Positions 1 to 9,451 of a stretch of 64,000 bases of DNA are shown in pieces. This DNA is from a bacterium. GTDB lineage: Bacteria; Bacillota; Bacilli; Lactobacillales; Streptococcaceae. The notes beneath the pieces are model-generated. The model searched no databases. It worked only from the letters and a program-made list of their open reading frames with translations, and was not told where the DNA came from. Both the position numbers and the translations under genes were made by a program. Within the stretch, counting starts at the first letter, position 1. Every line of letters starts with the position of its first letter. Where the stretch lies: NCBI GenBank assembly GCA_905221065.1, contig CAJNBS010000006.1:1-64000 (forward strand). The letters are read 5' to 3'.

Positions 1-63
1 TCATAATCATATCACAAATAAAAAAACAGGTTTAATTTTTTGCAGAAATGGAAGAGGAATACT

Positions 64-927
64 ATGGAAAATTTTGGTGCAGTTTTAAAGGATATCCGTA
101 TTTCAAAAAATTTTCGTCTTAAAGATTTGGCTTGTGATAAGATTAGTGAGTCAACTATTTCTCGTTTCGAAAATGGGATTACAAAATTATCTATTGATCA
201 TTTTTACATGTTGTTAAATCGCCTGGGGATCTCATTTTCGGAATTTGAAGAATTAGTTCATTGCTATTATTCCAAAAAAGAATGCTTTTTTGAAGAATTA
301 GAACATGCTGTAAACTCTTCAGATATCATTTTGTTACAAGAACTAATAAAGAAAATAGAGCTAAAACAAAAGCAGGAGAAAAGCTTATGCAATTGTCACA
401 TAAAATCGATTGCTGAACAACAGATTAATCGCCTTGCAAACCTTCCTTACAATACATCTAAATGTAATGAGATAATCAAGTATTTGCTTTCTGTAGATAA
501 TTGGATGGAGTATGAACTGAAAATTTTCTATAATTCGGTGTTTTTTATGAACACTAAAACCATAAGCTTACTATATAGAGCTGTAATCAAGAAAACACGA
601 CATTTTTTAAAAACAGATATGGGAACACATAGAGTAATTCCTTTATATTTATTTAATTTAGAATTATTATTAAAAAACAATTTGTTAGATAGCGCTCAAT
701 TTTTTATAGATGATTTAGAAAATTTACTGACTAGACAAGGATATTATTTTGAAAAGACTTATTTACTTTTTTTAAAAGGTATTTATCTCATAAAAACGAA
801 TCAAGTAGAGTTAGGTAAAAAAGAATGTTCCAAAGCTATGAAAATATGTAAGGAATATAATGATAGTGTCACAATAGAGAAATTAAACAAGACCTTTAAA
901 TCAGATTTAAAAGGATTTGTTTTTTAA
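64..927 (+). CDS. Rgg/GadR/MutR-type transcriptional regulator
   Basis: Cytoplasmic DNA-binding regulator of the Rgg family, 287 aa. The N-terminus (about residues 5-60) is an XRE-type helix-turn-helix that contains SESTISRFENG, the Rgg signature. The rest is helical and fits the TPR-like C-terminal domain that in characterised Rgg proteins binds short hydrophobic peptides. I chose ATG 64 over an in-frame TTG at 40 because GGAAGAGGAA lies just upstream of 64 and MENFGAVLKDIR is the usual Rgg start. The gene is AT-rich compared with its neighbours. Its target genes and any partner peptide gene are probably left of the window, so the role is open. Family call is firm, function unknown. Confidence 0.85.
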   Translation: MENFGAVLKDIRISKNFRLKDLACDKISESTISRFENGITKLSIDHFYMLLNRLGISFSEFEELVHCYYSKKECFFEELEHAVNSSDIILLQELIKKIELKQKQEKSLCNCHIKSIAEQQINRLANLPYNTSKCNEIIKYLLSVDNWMEYELKIFYNSVFFMNTKTISLLYRAVIKKTRHFLKTDMGTHRVIPLYLFNLELLLKNNLLDSAQFFIDDLENLLTRQGYYFEKTYLLFLKGIYLIKTNQVELGKKECSKAMKICKEYNDSVTIEKLNKTFKSDLKGFVF

Positions 928-956
928 ATAAAGTTAGATAGAAAATGAGATAAAAG

Positions 957-997
957 AAAAAAGGATAGCCTCTCTGCGATGAGATGTTATCCTTTTT
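957..997. terminator. Bidirectional terminator between rgg and the ABC operon
   Basis: AAAAAGGATA and TATCCTTTTT form a 10-bp stem around a 20-nt loop. An A-run precedes and a T-run follows, so it can serve the plus-strand rgg and the minus-strand permease gene that converge here. Confidence 0.8.
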
Positions 998-1007
998 GAT
1001 TTAAAAA

Positions 1008-1775
1008 TTATTGCAAATTAACCTTGTTTCTCAAAATATAGTAGGTTCCGAGGTAAAAGATAGCTATGAAAATGAGTTCTTCAACAATGGCTATACCTGC
1101 TCCCATATAGAAATGGTCATTAAGTCCTACAAGTGAATTGACATAGAAATTAGAACTAAGATTGAAGGAAAGTTCAATAAATCCAATGACGATTTGGATA
1201 CCAATGTAGGCTGCAACAGCGAGTGCTGTACGGTATTCATTGAAAAGCTGTCCAATGGAAATAGCCAGGTAGATGCAGAGGATTCCTGAAATGGTATTTA
1301 GTAGGAAGGATATACCTGTAAGAAAGATCTGAGGGAGATGTGTTTCTACAAATGTAATCACATAAGAAAGAGGAATCCATTCTGAAACCGTTATAGTCAC
1401 AATAAGAAAAGCACTTAGAGCCAGTACAGCCGAGCTAAGTATAGACCAGATGAAGGCTCCGACTAATTTAGCAGTGATGATATGGTGTTCAGAAACTGGC
1501 AAGGTCAAAGTCAGATAGCCTTGGCGGTCATAGACACTTCCTTTGAAGCGTTTAATAATCAAGAAAAGAGTTGAAATCCCAAGTGTAAGCATCAAGCCAC
1601 CAAAGACGAGAGCCAGAAAGATAAATAGGAAAGGTTGGCTATCTTTGAAAGATATATAATTATAGTAGTGGCCTTGCATTCCTATGAGGATAGAAAGGGC
1701 TAGAACAGCAGCGTAGAGGGCTAAATACCACTTGTTAACATTTTTAAATTCGTAGCGAACTAAATTCCAAAACAT
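1008..1775 (-). CDS. ABC-2 type permease, partner of the adjacent ATPase
   Basis: Integral membrane protein of 255 aa with about six hydrophobic segments. It starts MFWNLVRYEFKN, as many ABC-2 type permeases do, with a cytoplasmic amphipathic start before the first membrane helix. It is the last gene of a minus-strand GntR-ATPase-permease operon and follows the ATPase by 15 bp. By analogy with YtrABC-like systems of Firmicutes it should form the channel of an exporter that responds to cell envelope stress. That role and any substrate are inference. Confidence 0.8.
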   Translation of the reverse strand: MFWNLVRYEFKNVNKWYLALYAAVLALSILIGMQGHYYNYISFKDSQPFLFIFLALVFGGLMLTLGISTLFLIIKRFKGSVYDRQGYLTLTLPVSEHHIITAKLVGAFIWSILSSAVLALSAFLIVTITVSEWIPLSYVITFVETHLPQIFLTGISFLLNTISGILCIYLAISIGQLFNEYRTALAVAAYIGIQIVIGFIELSFNLSSNFYVNSLVGLNDHFYMGAGIAIVEELIFIAIFYLGTYYILRNKVNLQ

Positions 1776-1790
1776 AATAATCTCCTTTGC

Positions 1791-2486
1791 TTAGGCCTTA
1801 AATTCCTGACGGAAGAGTTGGTCAATGGATTCACCTGACTCGTAACGAATATCATCTACATTGCCTTGACGAACGACTTTTCCGTCTTTGAGGAAGACAA
1901 TTTCATCCAAGATTGGCTCGATATCAGAAATCAAGTGGGTAGAAATCAAAACGGTAGAAGTTGGGGAGTAGTTGTTGATAATGGTATTGAGGATATACTC
2001 ACGGGCTGCTGGATCCACCCCACCAATAGGTTCGTCCAGAACGTAGAGGCGGGCATCACGGCTCATAACTAAAATCAGTTGGACCTTTTCCTTGTTCCCT
2101 TTTGATAATTTCTTGAGACGACTATTTTCATCAATGCCGAGGTCTGCAAGTAGATGATGGGCACGTTCCAGATTGAAATCTTTATAGAAGGTCTTGAAGT
2201 AGGTTAGGGCTTCTTTGACCTTCATTTGCTCATTGAGATAGGTCGTATCCGGCAAATAAGCTACGATAGCCTTGGTTGCTGGGCTTGGGTCCATGTCGTT
2301 GATGAGGACACGTCCTTGATCTGGTTGTAAGAGGCCATTGATTAGTTTAATCAGGGTTGTTTTTCCTGAGCCGTTTGGGCCAAGAAGACCAACAATTTTT
2401 CCAGCTGGGATGTCAAGAGAAACATTTTCAAGGGCTGGGGTTGCTCCATAAGATTTGGATACATTTTCAAATGCTAGTAATGACAT
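1791..2486 (-). CDS. ABC transporter ATP-binding protein (YtrB-like)
   Basis: Nucleotide-binding subunit of 231 aa. Walker A is GPNGSGKT (about residues 36-43), the signature is the variant LSKGNKEKVQ, and Walker B is YVLDEPIGG. The SKGN form of the signature is typical of ABC-2 exporters of the CcmA/YtrB type. It lies 4 bp downstream of the GntR gene and 15 bp upstream of the permease, so the three should be one transcript driven by the promoter at 2894-2922. Substrate unknown. Confidence 0.9.
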   Translation of the reverse strand: MSLLAFENVSKSYGATPALENVSLDIPAGKIVGLLGPNGSGKTTLIKLINGLLQPDQGRVLINDMDPSPATKAIVAYLPDTTYLNEQMKVKEALTYFKTFYKDFNLERAHHLLADLGIDENSRLKKLSKGNKEKVQLILVMSRDARLYVLDEPIGGVDPAAREYILNTIINNYSPTSTVLISTHLISDIEPILDEIVFLKDGKVVRQGNVDDIRYESGESIDQLFRQEFKA

Positions 2487-2490
2487 AGGC

Positions 2491-2856
2491 TTAAACTCCT
2501 TTAATATAATCGCCGACTACGCCTGGTAGTTCTTCTTTTTCATAGCCAAAATGGGTCATGGAGGAAACGAAGTGTTCCAATTCTTCTTCTGATAGTTGTT
2601 TGCGAGATTGGGCGATCAGTTCCTTATCCTCAGTCACAAATCGTCCAGTTGTGCGCTTGCTGTAGACAAATCCTTCTCGTTCAAGGTCTGACAAGGCTCT
2701 TTGGATGGTGTTGGGATTGACACCAGCCTCGCTAGCTAACTCTCTCACGGTTGGAAGTTGTTGATTGGGTTCCAGTGCATGGGAGACAATCTGAAGCTTG
2801 ATTTTCTCCATAATCTGTAAATAAATGGGTTTTTTGTTGTCAAATGTCCAGGACAT
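2491..2856 (-). CDS. GntR family regulator, YtrA subfamily
   Basis: Short (121 aa) winged-helix regulator. Residues about 10-75 hold the GntR DNA-binding domain (PIYLQIMEKIK, TVRELASEAGVNPNTIQRAL). The remaining 45 residues are too few for a FadR or HutC effector domain, which places it in the YtrA group that represses its own ABC operon. AAAGGAGACCAAG precedes its ATG. A near-perfect palindrome overlapping its -10 box is the likely operator. Confidence 0.9.
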   Translation of the reverse strand: MSWTFDNKKPIYLQIMEKIKLQIVSHALEPNQQLPTVRELASEAGVNPNTIQRALSDLEREGFVYSKRTTGRFVTEDKELIAQSRKQLSEEELEHFVSSMTHFGYEKEELPGVVGDYIKGV

Positions 2857-2880
2857 CTTGGTCTCCTTTCGTTTATCTCT

Positions 2881-2902
2881 TTGTCTTAATTAAATAATAC
2901 AA
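2881..2902. promoter_or_regulatory. Candidate GntR autoregulatory operator
   Basis: A 22-bp imperfect palindrome with outer arms TTGT and ACAA and inner TTA/TAA repeats. It covers the -10 box of the GntR operon. Position and symmetry suit repression by the YtrA-type product; the assignment is inference. Confidence 0.5.
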
Positions 2903-2922
2903 CAAAACAAAAAACTTGTCAA
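2894..2922 (-). promoter_or_regulatory. Sigma-A promoter of the GntR-ABC operon
   Basis: On the minus strand, -35 TTGACA (2917-2922) and -10 TATTAT (2894-2899) are separated by exactly 17 bp and read into the GntR gene. Confidence 0.85.
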
Positions 2923-2962
2923 GCAAAAAGAAGAATTGTTTTGGGAATCGCTTAAAAAATGG

Positions 2963-2968
2963 TATAAT
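2963..2968 (+). promoter_or_regulatory. Extended -10 promoter of nrdR
   Basis: TGGTATAAT is an extended -10 element (TATAAT at 2963-2968). It lies 28 bp before the nrdR start codon, followed by the ribosome site AAGGAGGG (2983-2990). Confidence 0.75.
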
Positions 2969-2995
2969 GAAAAGAAAACGATAAGGAGGGAAAGG

Positions 2996-3469
2996 ATGCG
3001 TTGTCCAAAATGTGGGGCTACCAAGTCAAGTGTTATCGATAGTCGCCAAGCAGAAGAAGGGAACACCATTCGTAGAAGACGTGAGTGCGATGAATGCCAA
3101 CACCGTTTTACAACCTACGAACGGGTAGAAGAAAGAACATTAGTTGTTGTTAAAAAAGATGGCACACGGGAACAATTCTCCAGAGATAAAATCTTTAATG
3201 GGATTATCCGCTCAGCCCAGAAACGTCCTGTGTCAAGTGATGAAATCAACATGGTAGTCAATCGTATCGAACAGAAACTCCGTGGTCGAAATGAAAATGA
3301 AATTCAAAGTGAGGACATTGGTTCACTCGTCATGGAGGAGTTGGCTGAACTGGACGAGATTACCTATGTACGTTTTGCCAGTGTCTATCGTAGTTTTAAG
3401 GATGTCAGTGAGTTAGAGAGCTTGCTCCAACAAATCACCCAGTCCTCTAAAAAGAAAAAGGAAAGATAA
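2996..3469 (+). CDS. nrdR: NrdR, repressor of ribonucleotide reductase genes
   Basis: 157 aa. The N-terminal zinc ribbon uses C3, C6, C31 and C34 (RCPKCG and ECDECQ), and the ATP-cone follows from about residue 49 ([15 protein letters not shown]). Known family role: it senses ATP/dATP and represses nrd operons through NrdR boxes. ATG 2996 is chosen over an upstream TTG because a perfect AAGGAGGG sits 6 bases before it. It is immediately followed, without a gap, by dnaB and dnaI, the order seen in many streptococci, so replication initiation and nucleotide supply control share a transcript. Confidence 0.97.
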
Positions 3470-4639
3470 ATGAAGCCAATTGACCGTTTTTCTTATCTAA
3501 AGAATAATCGGGTGTCGCAAGATACCTCATCTCTGGTACAGTGCTACCTCCCGATTATCGGTCAGGAGGCACTGAGCCTTTATCTTTATACCATTAGTTT
3601 TTGTGATAATGGTATAAAGGAATACCTCTTTTCAAGTATTCTTAACCATCTCAACTTTGGGATGGATAGACTGATAAAATCTCTGAAAATCCTATCTGCT
3701 TTCAATCTCTTAACCCTCTATCAAAAGGGGGATGTTTATCAGCTAGCCCTCCATGCTCCCCTTTCGAGTCAGGACTTCTTGGAGCATCCTATTTATCGTA
3801 GACTCTTGGAGAAAAAGATTGGCGATGCAGCGGTGGAGGATTTGAAAGTTGAAAGTGCTGATGGTGAAGAAATCTCTGTCTCACTCAATCAAGTTTTTCC
3901 AGATTTGGCAGAACTAGGAAGTCAAGAAGACCTTGCTCTCAAGAAGAAAGTGGCCAATGATTTTGACTTGGACCATTTTCGTCAGCTCATGGCTCGAGAT
4001 GGGCTTCGCTTTGCGGATGAGCAGTCCGATGTCTTGAACCTGTTTGCTATTGCAGAAGAAAAGAAATGGACTTGGTTTGAGACTTATCAATTGGCCAAGT
4101 CAACAGCTGTTTCCCAGGTTATTTCAACCAAACGCATGCGAGAAAAAATCGCTCAAAAACCAGTTTCCTCTGACTTTAGTCCTAAGGAAGCGACTATTAT
4201 CAAAGAAGCCAAAAGTAAAACTGCCCTGCAGTTCTTGGCAGAAATCAAGCAGACCCGCAAGGGAACCATTACCCAAACAGAAAGAGAACTCTTGCAACAG
4301 ATGGCTAGCTTGGGCTTGCTGGACGAAGTCATCAATATCATTCTCTTATTGACCTTTAATAAGGTAGATTCGGCAAATATCAATGAGAAATATGCCATGA
4401 AGGTAGCCAATGACTATGCCTATCAAAAGATTCATTCGGCAGAAGAGGCAGTCTTGCGCATTCGTGAACGTGGGCAAAAGAGTCAGGCTCAAAAGACTAG
4501 TAAACCCGGTCCTGCCAAGTCCAATGTACCCAAGTGGAGCAATCCAGATTATAAGAATGAAACCAGCGAGGAAACTCGTCTGGAACTAGAACGTAAGAAA
4601 CAAGAACTATTAGCTCGATTAGAAAAAGGAGGAGATTAG
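3470..4639 (+). CDS. dnaB: DnaB-type replication initiation protein (DnaD/DnaB family)
   Basis: Homologue of Bacillus DnaB, 389 aa, a membrane-associated primosome protein that with DnaD and DnaI loads the replicative helicase. It should not be confused with the E. coli DnaB helicase. The N-terminal winged-helix region starts DRFSYLKNNRVSQDTSS, and the DnaB_2/DnaD domain lies at about 200-330. The charged tail (ETRLELERKKQELLARLEK) looks like a coiled coil. It begins on the base after the nrdR stop and is directly followed by dnaI. Confidence 0.93.
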   Translation: MKPIDRFSYLKNNRVSQDTSSLVQCYLPIIGQEALSLYLYTISFCDNGIKEYLFSSILNHLNFGMDRLIKSLKILSAFNLLTLYQKGDVYQLALHAPLSSQDFLEHPIYRRLLEKKIGDAAVEDLKVESADGEEISVSLNQVFPDLAELGSQEDLALKKKVANDFDLDHFRQLMARDGLRFADEQSDVLNLFAIAEEKKWTWFETYQLAKSTAVSQVISTKRMREKIAQKPVSSDFSPKEATIIKEAKSKTALQFLAEIKQTRKGTITQTERELLQQMASLGLLDEVINIILLLTFNKVDSANINEKYAMKVANDYAYQKIHSAEEAVLRIRERGQKSQAQKTSKPGPAKSNVPKWSNPDYKNETSEETRLELERKKQELLARLEKGGD

Positions 4640-5536
4640 ATGGAAAGTGTCGGAGACGTACTCAAGCGTCAACCCAGCCGTTTTCACTATCAAGATTTGG
4701 TCCAGAAAATCATGAAGGACCCTGATGTTGCGGCCTTTATCCAGCAAGAATCCCTTACTCCAGAGGAATTGAATCGCAGTATCTCCAAGTTTAATCAGTA
4801 CATCACCGAGCGCGACAAATTTCTCCGTGGGGATACGGATTATATTGCCAAAGGTTATAAGCCTATTTTGGTTATGAATCATGGCTATGCGGATGTTTCT
4901 TATGAAGAAACTCCTGAACTAATCGCAGCGGAAAAAGAAGCGGCTATTAAGAACCGTCTTAAGTTAATCAATCTGCCAGCCAGTCTCAAGAAAGCTAGTT
5001 TGGCTCAAGTTGACATGGATGATTTGGGGCGCTTGCCAGTTTTTGAAAAGCTATTAGCCTTCGTAGAGCAATATCCAGCTATTCGAAAAGGTCTTTATTT
5101 ATATGGAGACTTTGGTGTGGGGAAAAGTTTCATGGTGGCTGCCTTAGCCCATGATTTATCGGAAAAACGTGGTGTTTCATCAACCCTTCTCCACTATCCT
5201 AGCTTTGTCATTGATGTCAAAAATGCTATCGGTGATGGTAATGTTAAGACCTTAGTGGATGAGATTAAGCTTTCTGAAGTCCTGATTTTAGATGACATTG
5301 GTGCCGAGCAATCAACAGCTTGGGTGCGGGATGAAATCCTGCAAGTCATTCTCCAATATCGGATGCAGGAAAACTTACCGACCTTTTTCACCTCCAACTT
5401 CAACTTTGAAGAATTGGAGCTGCATTTCGCTAAAGGGAAGCATGGAAATGACGAAACCTGGGAAGCCAGACGCGTCATGGAACGCATCCGTTATTTGGCT
5501 GAGGAGACTCGTTTAGAAGGAGTGAACCGTCGATGA
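4640..5536 (+). CDS. dnaI: DnaI, primosomal helicase loader
   Basis: AAA+ ATPase of 298 aa that loads the replicative helicase at origins. Walker A YGDFGVGKS begins near residue 155, and Walker B VLILDDIG lies near 214. The N-terminal helicase-binding region (1-130) contains no cysteine, and the whole protein has none. The zinc-binding residues known from B. subtilis DnaI are therefore absent. It is translationally coupled to the next gene by a 4-base ATGA overlap. Confidence 0.95.
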   Translation: MESVGDVLKRQPSRFHYQDLVQKIMKDPDVAAFIQQESLTPEELNRSISKFNQYITERDKFLRGDTDYIAKGYKPILVMNHGYADVSYEETPELIAAEKEAAIKNRLKLINLPASLKKASLAQVDMDDLGRLPVFEKLLAFVEQYPAIRKGLYLYGDFGVGKSFMVAALAHDLSEKRGVSSTLLHYPSFVIDVKNAIGDGNVKTLVDEIKLSEVLILDDIGAEQSTAWVRDEILQVILQYRMQENLPTFFTSNFNFEELELHFAKGKHGNDETWEARRVMERIRYLAEETRLEGVNRR

Positions 5537-6246
5537 CAGAAACAATCAAATTAATGAAGGCTCACACTTCAGTGCGCAGATTTAAGGAGCAAGCCCTTCC
5601 TCAGGAAGACTTGACTGAAATCCTGACAGCAGCCCAGATGGCCTCGTCTTGGAAGAATTTCCAATCCTACTCTGTGATTGTGGTACGAAGTCAGGAAAAG
5701 AAAGATGCCTTGTATGAATTGGTGCCTCAAGAAGCCATTCGCCAGTCTGCTGTTTTCCTTCTCTTTGTCGGAGATTTGAACCGAGCAGAAAAGGGAGCCC
5801 GACTTCATACTGACACCTTCCAACCTCAAGGTGTGGAAGGTCTCTTGATTAGTTCGGTCGATGCGGCTCTTGCTGGTCAAAATGCTCTGCTAGCAGCTGA
5901 AAGTCTGGGCTATGGTGGTGTCATTATTGGCTTGGTGCGTTACAAGTCAGAAGAAGTGGCAGAACTCTTTAACCTGCCTGACTACACTTATCCAGTCTTT
6001 GGGATGGCACTGGGTCTTCCAAATGAAGAACATGAAGTTAAACCTCGTTTGCCATTGACTCAGGTGGTATTTGAGGAAGAATATCAGGAACAGACAGTTG
6101 ATGTGATTGAGGCTTATGACCGTGTACAGGCAGACTATGCTGGCGCGCGTGCAACCACAAGCTGGAGTCAACGCCTAGCAGAACAGTTTGGTCAAGCTGA
6201 ACCAAGCTCAACTAGAAAAAATCTTGAACAGAAAAAGTTATTGTAG
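5533..6246 (+). CDS. Nitroreductase-family NADPH-dependent flavin oxidoreductase
   Basis: 237 aa, NfsA/FRP-like FMN enzyme. The N-terminus KAHTSVRRFKEQALP holds the conserved RRF/RxF phosphate-binding motif, and SWKNFQSY and ESLGYGGVIIGLVR follow as in this family. It should transfer electrons from NAD(P)H to flavins or nitro compounds in the cytoplasm. It overlaps dnaI by 4 bases and precedes der by 13, so it belongs to the nrdR-der transcript. Its physiological substrate cannot be read from the sequence. Confidence 0.88.
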   Translation: MTETIKLMKAHTSVRRFKEQALPQEDLTEILTAAQMASSWKNFQSYSVIVVRSQEKKDALYELVPQEAIRQSAVFLLFVGDLNRAEKGARLHTDTFQPQGVEGLLISSVDAALAGQNALLAAESLGYGGVIIGLVRYKSEEVAELFNLPDYTYPVFGMALGLPNEEHEVKPRLPLTQVVFEEEYQEQTVDVIEAYDRVQADYAGARATTSWSQRLAEQFGQAEPSSTRKNLEQKKLL

Positions 6247-6259
6247 AAAGTGAGAAATT

Positions 6260-7570
6260 ATGGCCCTACCAACTATTGCCATTGTAGGACGTCCCAATGT
6301 TGGGAAATCAACCCTATTTAATCGGATCGCTGGTGAGCGAATCTCCATTGTAGAAGATGTCGAAGGAGTGACACGTGACCGTATCTATGCGACGGGTGAG
6401 TGGCTCAATCGTTCGTTTAGCATGATTGATACAGGAGGAATCGATGATGTCGATGCTCCTTTCATGGAACAAATCAAGCACCAGGCAGAAATTGCCATGG
6501 AAGAAGCCGATGTTATCGTCTTTGTCGTGTCTGGTAAGGAAGGAATTACCGATGCGGACGAATACGTAGCCCGTAAGCTTTATAAAACCCATAAACCAGT
6601 TATCCTTGCAGTTAACAAGGTGGACAACCCTGAGATGCGTAATGATATCTATGATTTCTATGCCCTCGGTTTGGGTGAACCACTGCCAATCTCATCTGTC
6701 CATGGTATCGGTACAGGGGATGTGCTAGATGCGATTGTAGAAAACCTTCCAAATGAATATGAAGAAGAAAACCCAGATGTCATTAAGTTTAGCTTGATTG
6801 GTCGTCCTAACGTCGGAAAATCAAGCTTGATCAATGCTATCTTGGGAGAAGACCGTGTTATTGCTAGTCCAGTTGCTGGAACAACGCGTGACGCCATTGA
6901 TACCCACTTTACAGATACAGATGGTCAAGAGTTTACCATGATTGATACGGCTGGTATGCGTAAGTCTGGTAAGGTTTATGAAAATACTGAGAAATACTCT
7001 GTCATGCGTGCCATGCGTGCGATTGACCGCTCAGATGTGGTCTTGATGGTTATCAATGCAGAAGAAGGCATCCGTGAATACGACAAGCGTATCGCAGGAT
7101 TTGCCCATGAAGCTGGTAAAGGAATGATTATCGTGGTTAACAAGTGGGATACGCTTGAAAAAGACAACCACACTATGAAAAACTGGGAAGAAGATATCCG
7201 TGAGCAGTTCCAATACCTGCCTTACGCACCGATTATCTTTGTATCAGCTTTGACTAAGCAACGTCTCCATAAATTGCCTGAGATGATCAAGCAAATTAGT
7301 GAAAGTCAAAATACACGTATTCCATCAGCTGTCTTGAACGATGTGATTATGGATGCCATTGCCATCAACCCAACACCGACAGACAAAGGAAAACGTCTCA
7401 AGATTTTCTATGCGACCCAAGTGGCAACCAAACCACCAACCTTTGTCATCTTTGTCAATGAAGAAGAGCTCATGCACTTTTCTTACCTTCGTTTCTTGGA
7501 AAATCAAATCCGCAAGGCCTTTGTCTTTGAAGGAACACCAATCCATCTCATCGCAAGAAAACGCAAATAA
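6260..7570 (+). CDS. der: Der (EngA), ribosome assembly GTPase
   Basis: Double-GTPase of 436 aa needed for 50S subunit maturation. Domain 1 has GRPNVGKS at residues 10-17, DTGG and NKVD. Domain 2 has a second GRPNVGKS with DTAG and NKWD. A KH-like C-terminal domain ends LIARKRK. Length is standard for the family. It is the last gene before a strong terminator at 7579. Confidence 0.98.
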
Positions 7571-7578
7571 AAAAGTAG

Positions 7579-7607
7579 AATCTGGAATGACATTTCCAGA
7601 TTTTTTT
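7579..7607 (+). terminator. Terminator after der
   Basis: AATCTGGAA and TTTCCAGATT pair around a short loop and run into seven T residues. Confidence 0.9.
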
Positions 7608-7654
7608 GATAGAATGAAGTTGAAGAAAACGCTATCAAAAAGAGGGGGCTGGTG

Positions 7655-7990
7655 ATGAAACATTTGTTTAAATTGTTAATCTTATTACCCTGGTTTTACT
7701 TTTTCAGCTGGATTGAAAAGGCCAATAGAGATAGTAAATTTTTCCTAATTTTTTACTATTTTTACTGGTTTTACATCCCCCTCTATGCTCTTTTTAGCCT
7801 TGCTTGGACAGTTATTTCAGTCTTGTTTTTCAATATCGTCTTGAGAAATTTGACAGATATCAAGTTATGGGGCATTTGGTTTCTTTTTATTATGCTAGCT
7901 ATTGGTCTGAATTGGTTAACTTGTTCCTGTTTCAAAAAAATGCTTTGCTTGAGACGAGAACTAGGGAAGTCTAAAACGGGGAGACATTGA
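7655..7990 (+). CDS. Small membrane protein, function unknown
   Basis: 111 aa, very hydrophobic, with about three membrane segments rich in Phe and Trp. ATG 7655 is taken, with GAGGGGG as ribosome site; a GTG at 7652 is the alternative. It stands just upstream of a set of unknown ABC membrane proteins with the same AT-rich composition and may belong to it. I do not recognise a family. Confidence 0.6.
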   Translation: MKHLFKLLILLPWFYFFSWIEKANRDSKFFLIFYYFYWFYIPLYALFSLAWTVISVLFFNIVLRNLTDIKLWGIWFLFIMLAIGLNWLTCSCFKKMLCLRRELGKSKTGRH

Positions 7991-8022
7991 TTTATATGGC
8001 TTTTATTGATAGGAGGTAGCTT

Positions 8023-8814
8023 ATGAAGATTCCTCTCTTAACTTTGGCAAGGCATAAATTTGTTTATGTCTTGCTTACTTTGATTTTTCTTGCTTTGGTT
8101 TATCGTGATGTTTTGATGACTTATTTCTTTTTTGATATTCATGCACCTGACCTAGCCCAATTCGATGGACAAGCAATTAAAAATGACTTATTAAAATCAG
8201 CTTTAGATTTTCGTATTCTCCAGTTCAACTTAGGTTTTTATCAATCATTTATTATTCCAATTATCATTTCTTTACTAGGTTTTCAATATATTCAGCTGAA
8301 AAATAAAGTTTTACGATTGAGTATTGGAAGAGAAGTAAGTTATCAACGGTTAAAAAGAAAGTTGACTTTTCAACTTGCAAGTATCCCTTGTGTGATATAT
8401 TTAGTGACTGTGCTGATAATTGCAATCATAACCTATTTCTTTGGGACTTTTTCGCCTCTGGAATGGAATTCTCTATTTTCTGATGGAAGTAGTTTACAAA
8501 TGCTCTTTGATGGAGAGATAAAAAGTTATCTATTTTTTATATGTGTCCTTTTAATCGGTATCTTCATCAATACGGTCTATTTTTTAAAAATAGTTGATTA
8601 TTTAGGGAATGTGACTCGTTCGGCAATCGCCTATTTGATGTTTCTTTGGCTTGGTTCTATGTTGCTCTATAGTGCCTTGCCTTACTATATGGTTCCTATG
8701 ACGAGTTTGATGCAAGCTAGCTATGGGGATGTAAGTTTGATGAAACTCTTTACTCCTTACATCCTTTACATCGTCTCTTATATGGTGCTTGAAAAATATG
8801 AAGATAATGTTTAA
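8023..8814 (+). CDS. ABC transporter membrane protein, unknown family
   Basis: 263 aa with about six membrane segments; no recognisable catalytic motif. The start follows a strong TAGGAGGTAGCTT ribosome site, a string repeated before the gene at 10113. Together with the next membrane protein and the ATPase at 9452 it forms an apparent ABC exporter with two different permease subunits. Such sets often handle antimicrobial peptides or bacteriocins, but nothing here shows the substrate. Confidence 0.65.
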   Translation: MKIPLLTLARHKFVYVLLTLIFLALVYRDVLMTYFFFDIHAPDLAQFDGQAIKNDLLKSALDFRILQFNLGFYQSFIIPIIISLLGFQYIQLKNKVLRLSIGREVSYQRLKRKLTFQLASIPCVIYLVTVLIIAIITYFFGTFSPLEWNSLFSDGSSLQMLFDGEIKSYLFFICVLLIGIFINTVYFLKIVDYLGNVTRSAIAYLMFLWLGSMLLYSALPYYMVPMTSLMQASYGDVSLMKLFTPYILYIVSYMVLEKYEDNV

Positions 8815-9448
8815 GAATTTTAACAATATTTTGCTAAAGAGAAAGATCGTTTTACTACTTCGTATAGTTCTGATGATGATTTTGACCAACTATCTATTGT
8901 CAACAGCGGTTCAAAAGCAGGATGTTTTTCTCTTTTTCAAGAGAGAATTGATTTCAATCTTTTCCTATAATGACTATTCTGAATTAAATTTAGAAATCCC
9001 CAAACTCTTGTTAAACCTTTCTATTTTCATGGTAGGATGGCTCTCTGTCATTTTACTTGAAACTGATTTGGCAGACCATTATCATCACTTGATTCGCTAT
9101 CAATCAAGCTCCTTTTTCGATTATACAAGGAAACGATTGGTTCTTATTTCTAAATTTTTTACTCAAGATTTATTTGTCTGGTTCCTTGGTTTATTTCCTC
9201 TAGGAATTCATTTCAAAACAGTCGCACTTTTCTTTTTATTTGCTCAGTTAATGATGTTGTACTTACTACTGTCTTATCTGATAGCACTTATTAGTGCGGG
9301 CGCTGGTTTTTCCTTTTTTCTCTATTTTTTAGCATTTGTGGGACAAGAATGGATGATGGATCATATTGTAACAGTGTATTTAGGACTCCTAAGTTTATTG
9401 GTTATCTTGATTGTTAGTCGCTTGGAAGAGAAATTTAAGAAAGGATAA
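8798..9448 (+). CDS. ABC transporter membrane protein, unknown family
   Basis: About 216 aa with roughly six membrane segments. It overlaps the previous gene by 17 bases, so translation is coupled. The start could be ATG 8798 or ATG 8807; neither has a strong ribosome site, which fits reinitiation. It is likely the second membrane subunit of the transporter whose ATPase follows 3 bases later. Confidence 0.62.
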   Translation: MKIMFKNFNNILLKRKIVLLLRIVLMMILTNYLLSTAVQKQDVFLFFKRELISIFSYNDYSELNLEIPKLLLNLSIFMVGWLSVILLETDLADHYHHLIRYQSSSFFDYTRKRLVLISKFFTQDLFVWFLGLFPLGIHFKTVALFFLFAQLMMLYLLLSYLIALISAGAGFSFFLYFLAFVGQEWMMDHIVTVYLGLLSLLVILIVSRLEEKFKKG

Positions 9449-9451
9449 ACG

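Noticed and set aside
1866..2072. 68-codon plus-strand frame inside the ABC ATPase gene
   Set aside because: Antisense to a well-supported gene, no ribosome site, no motif.
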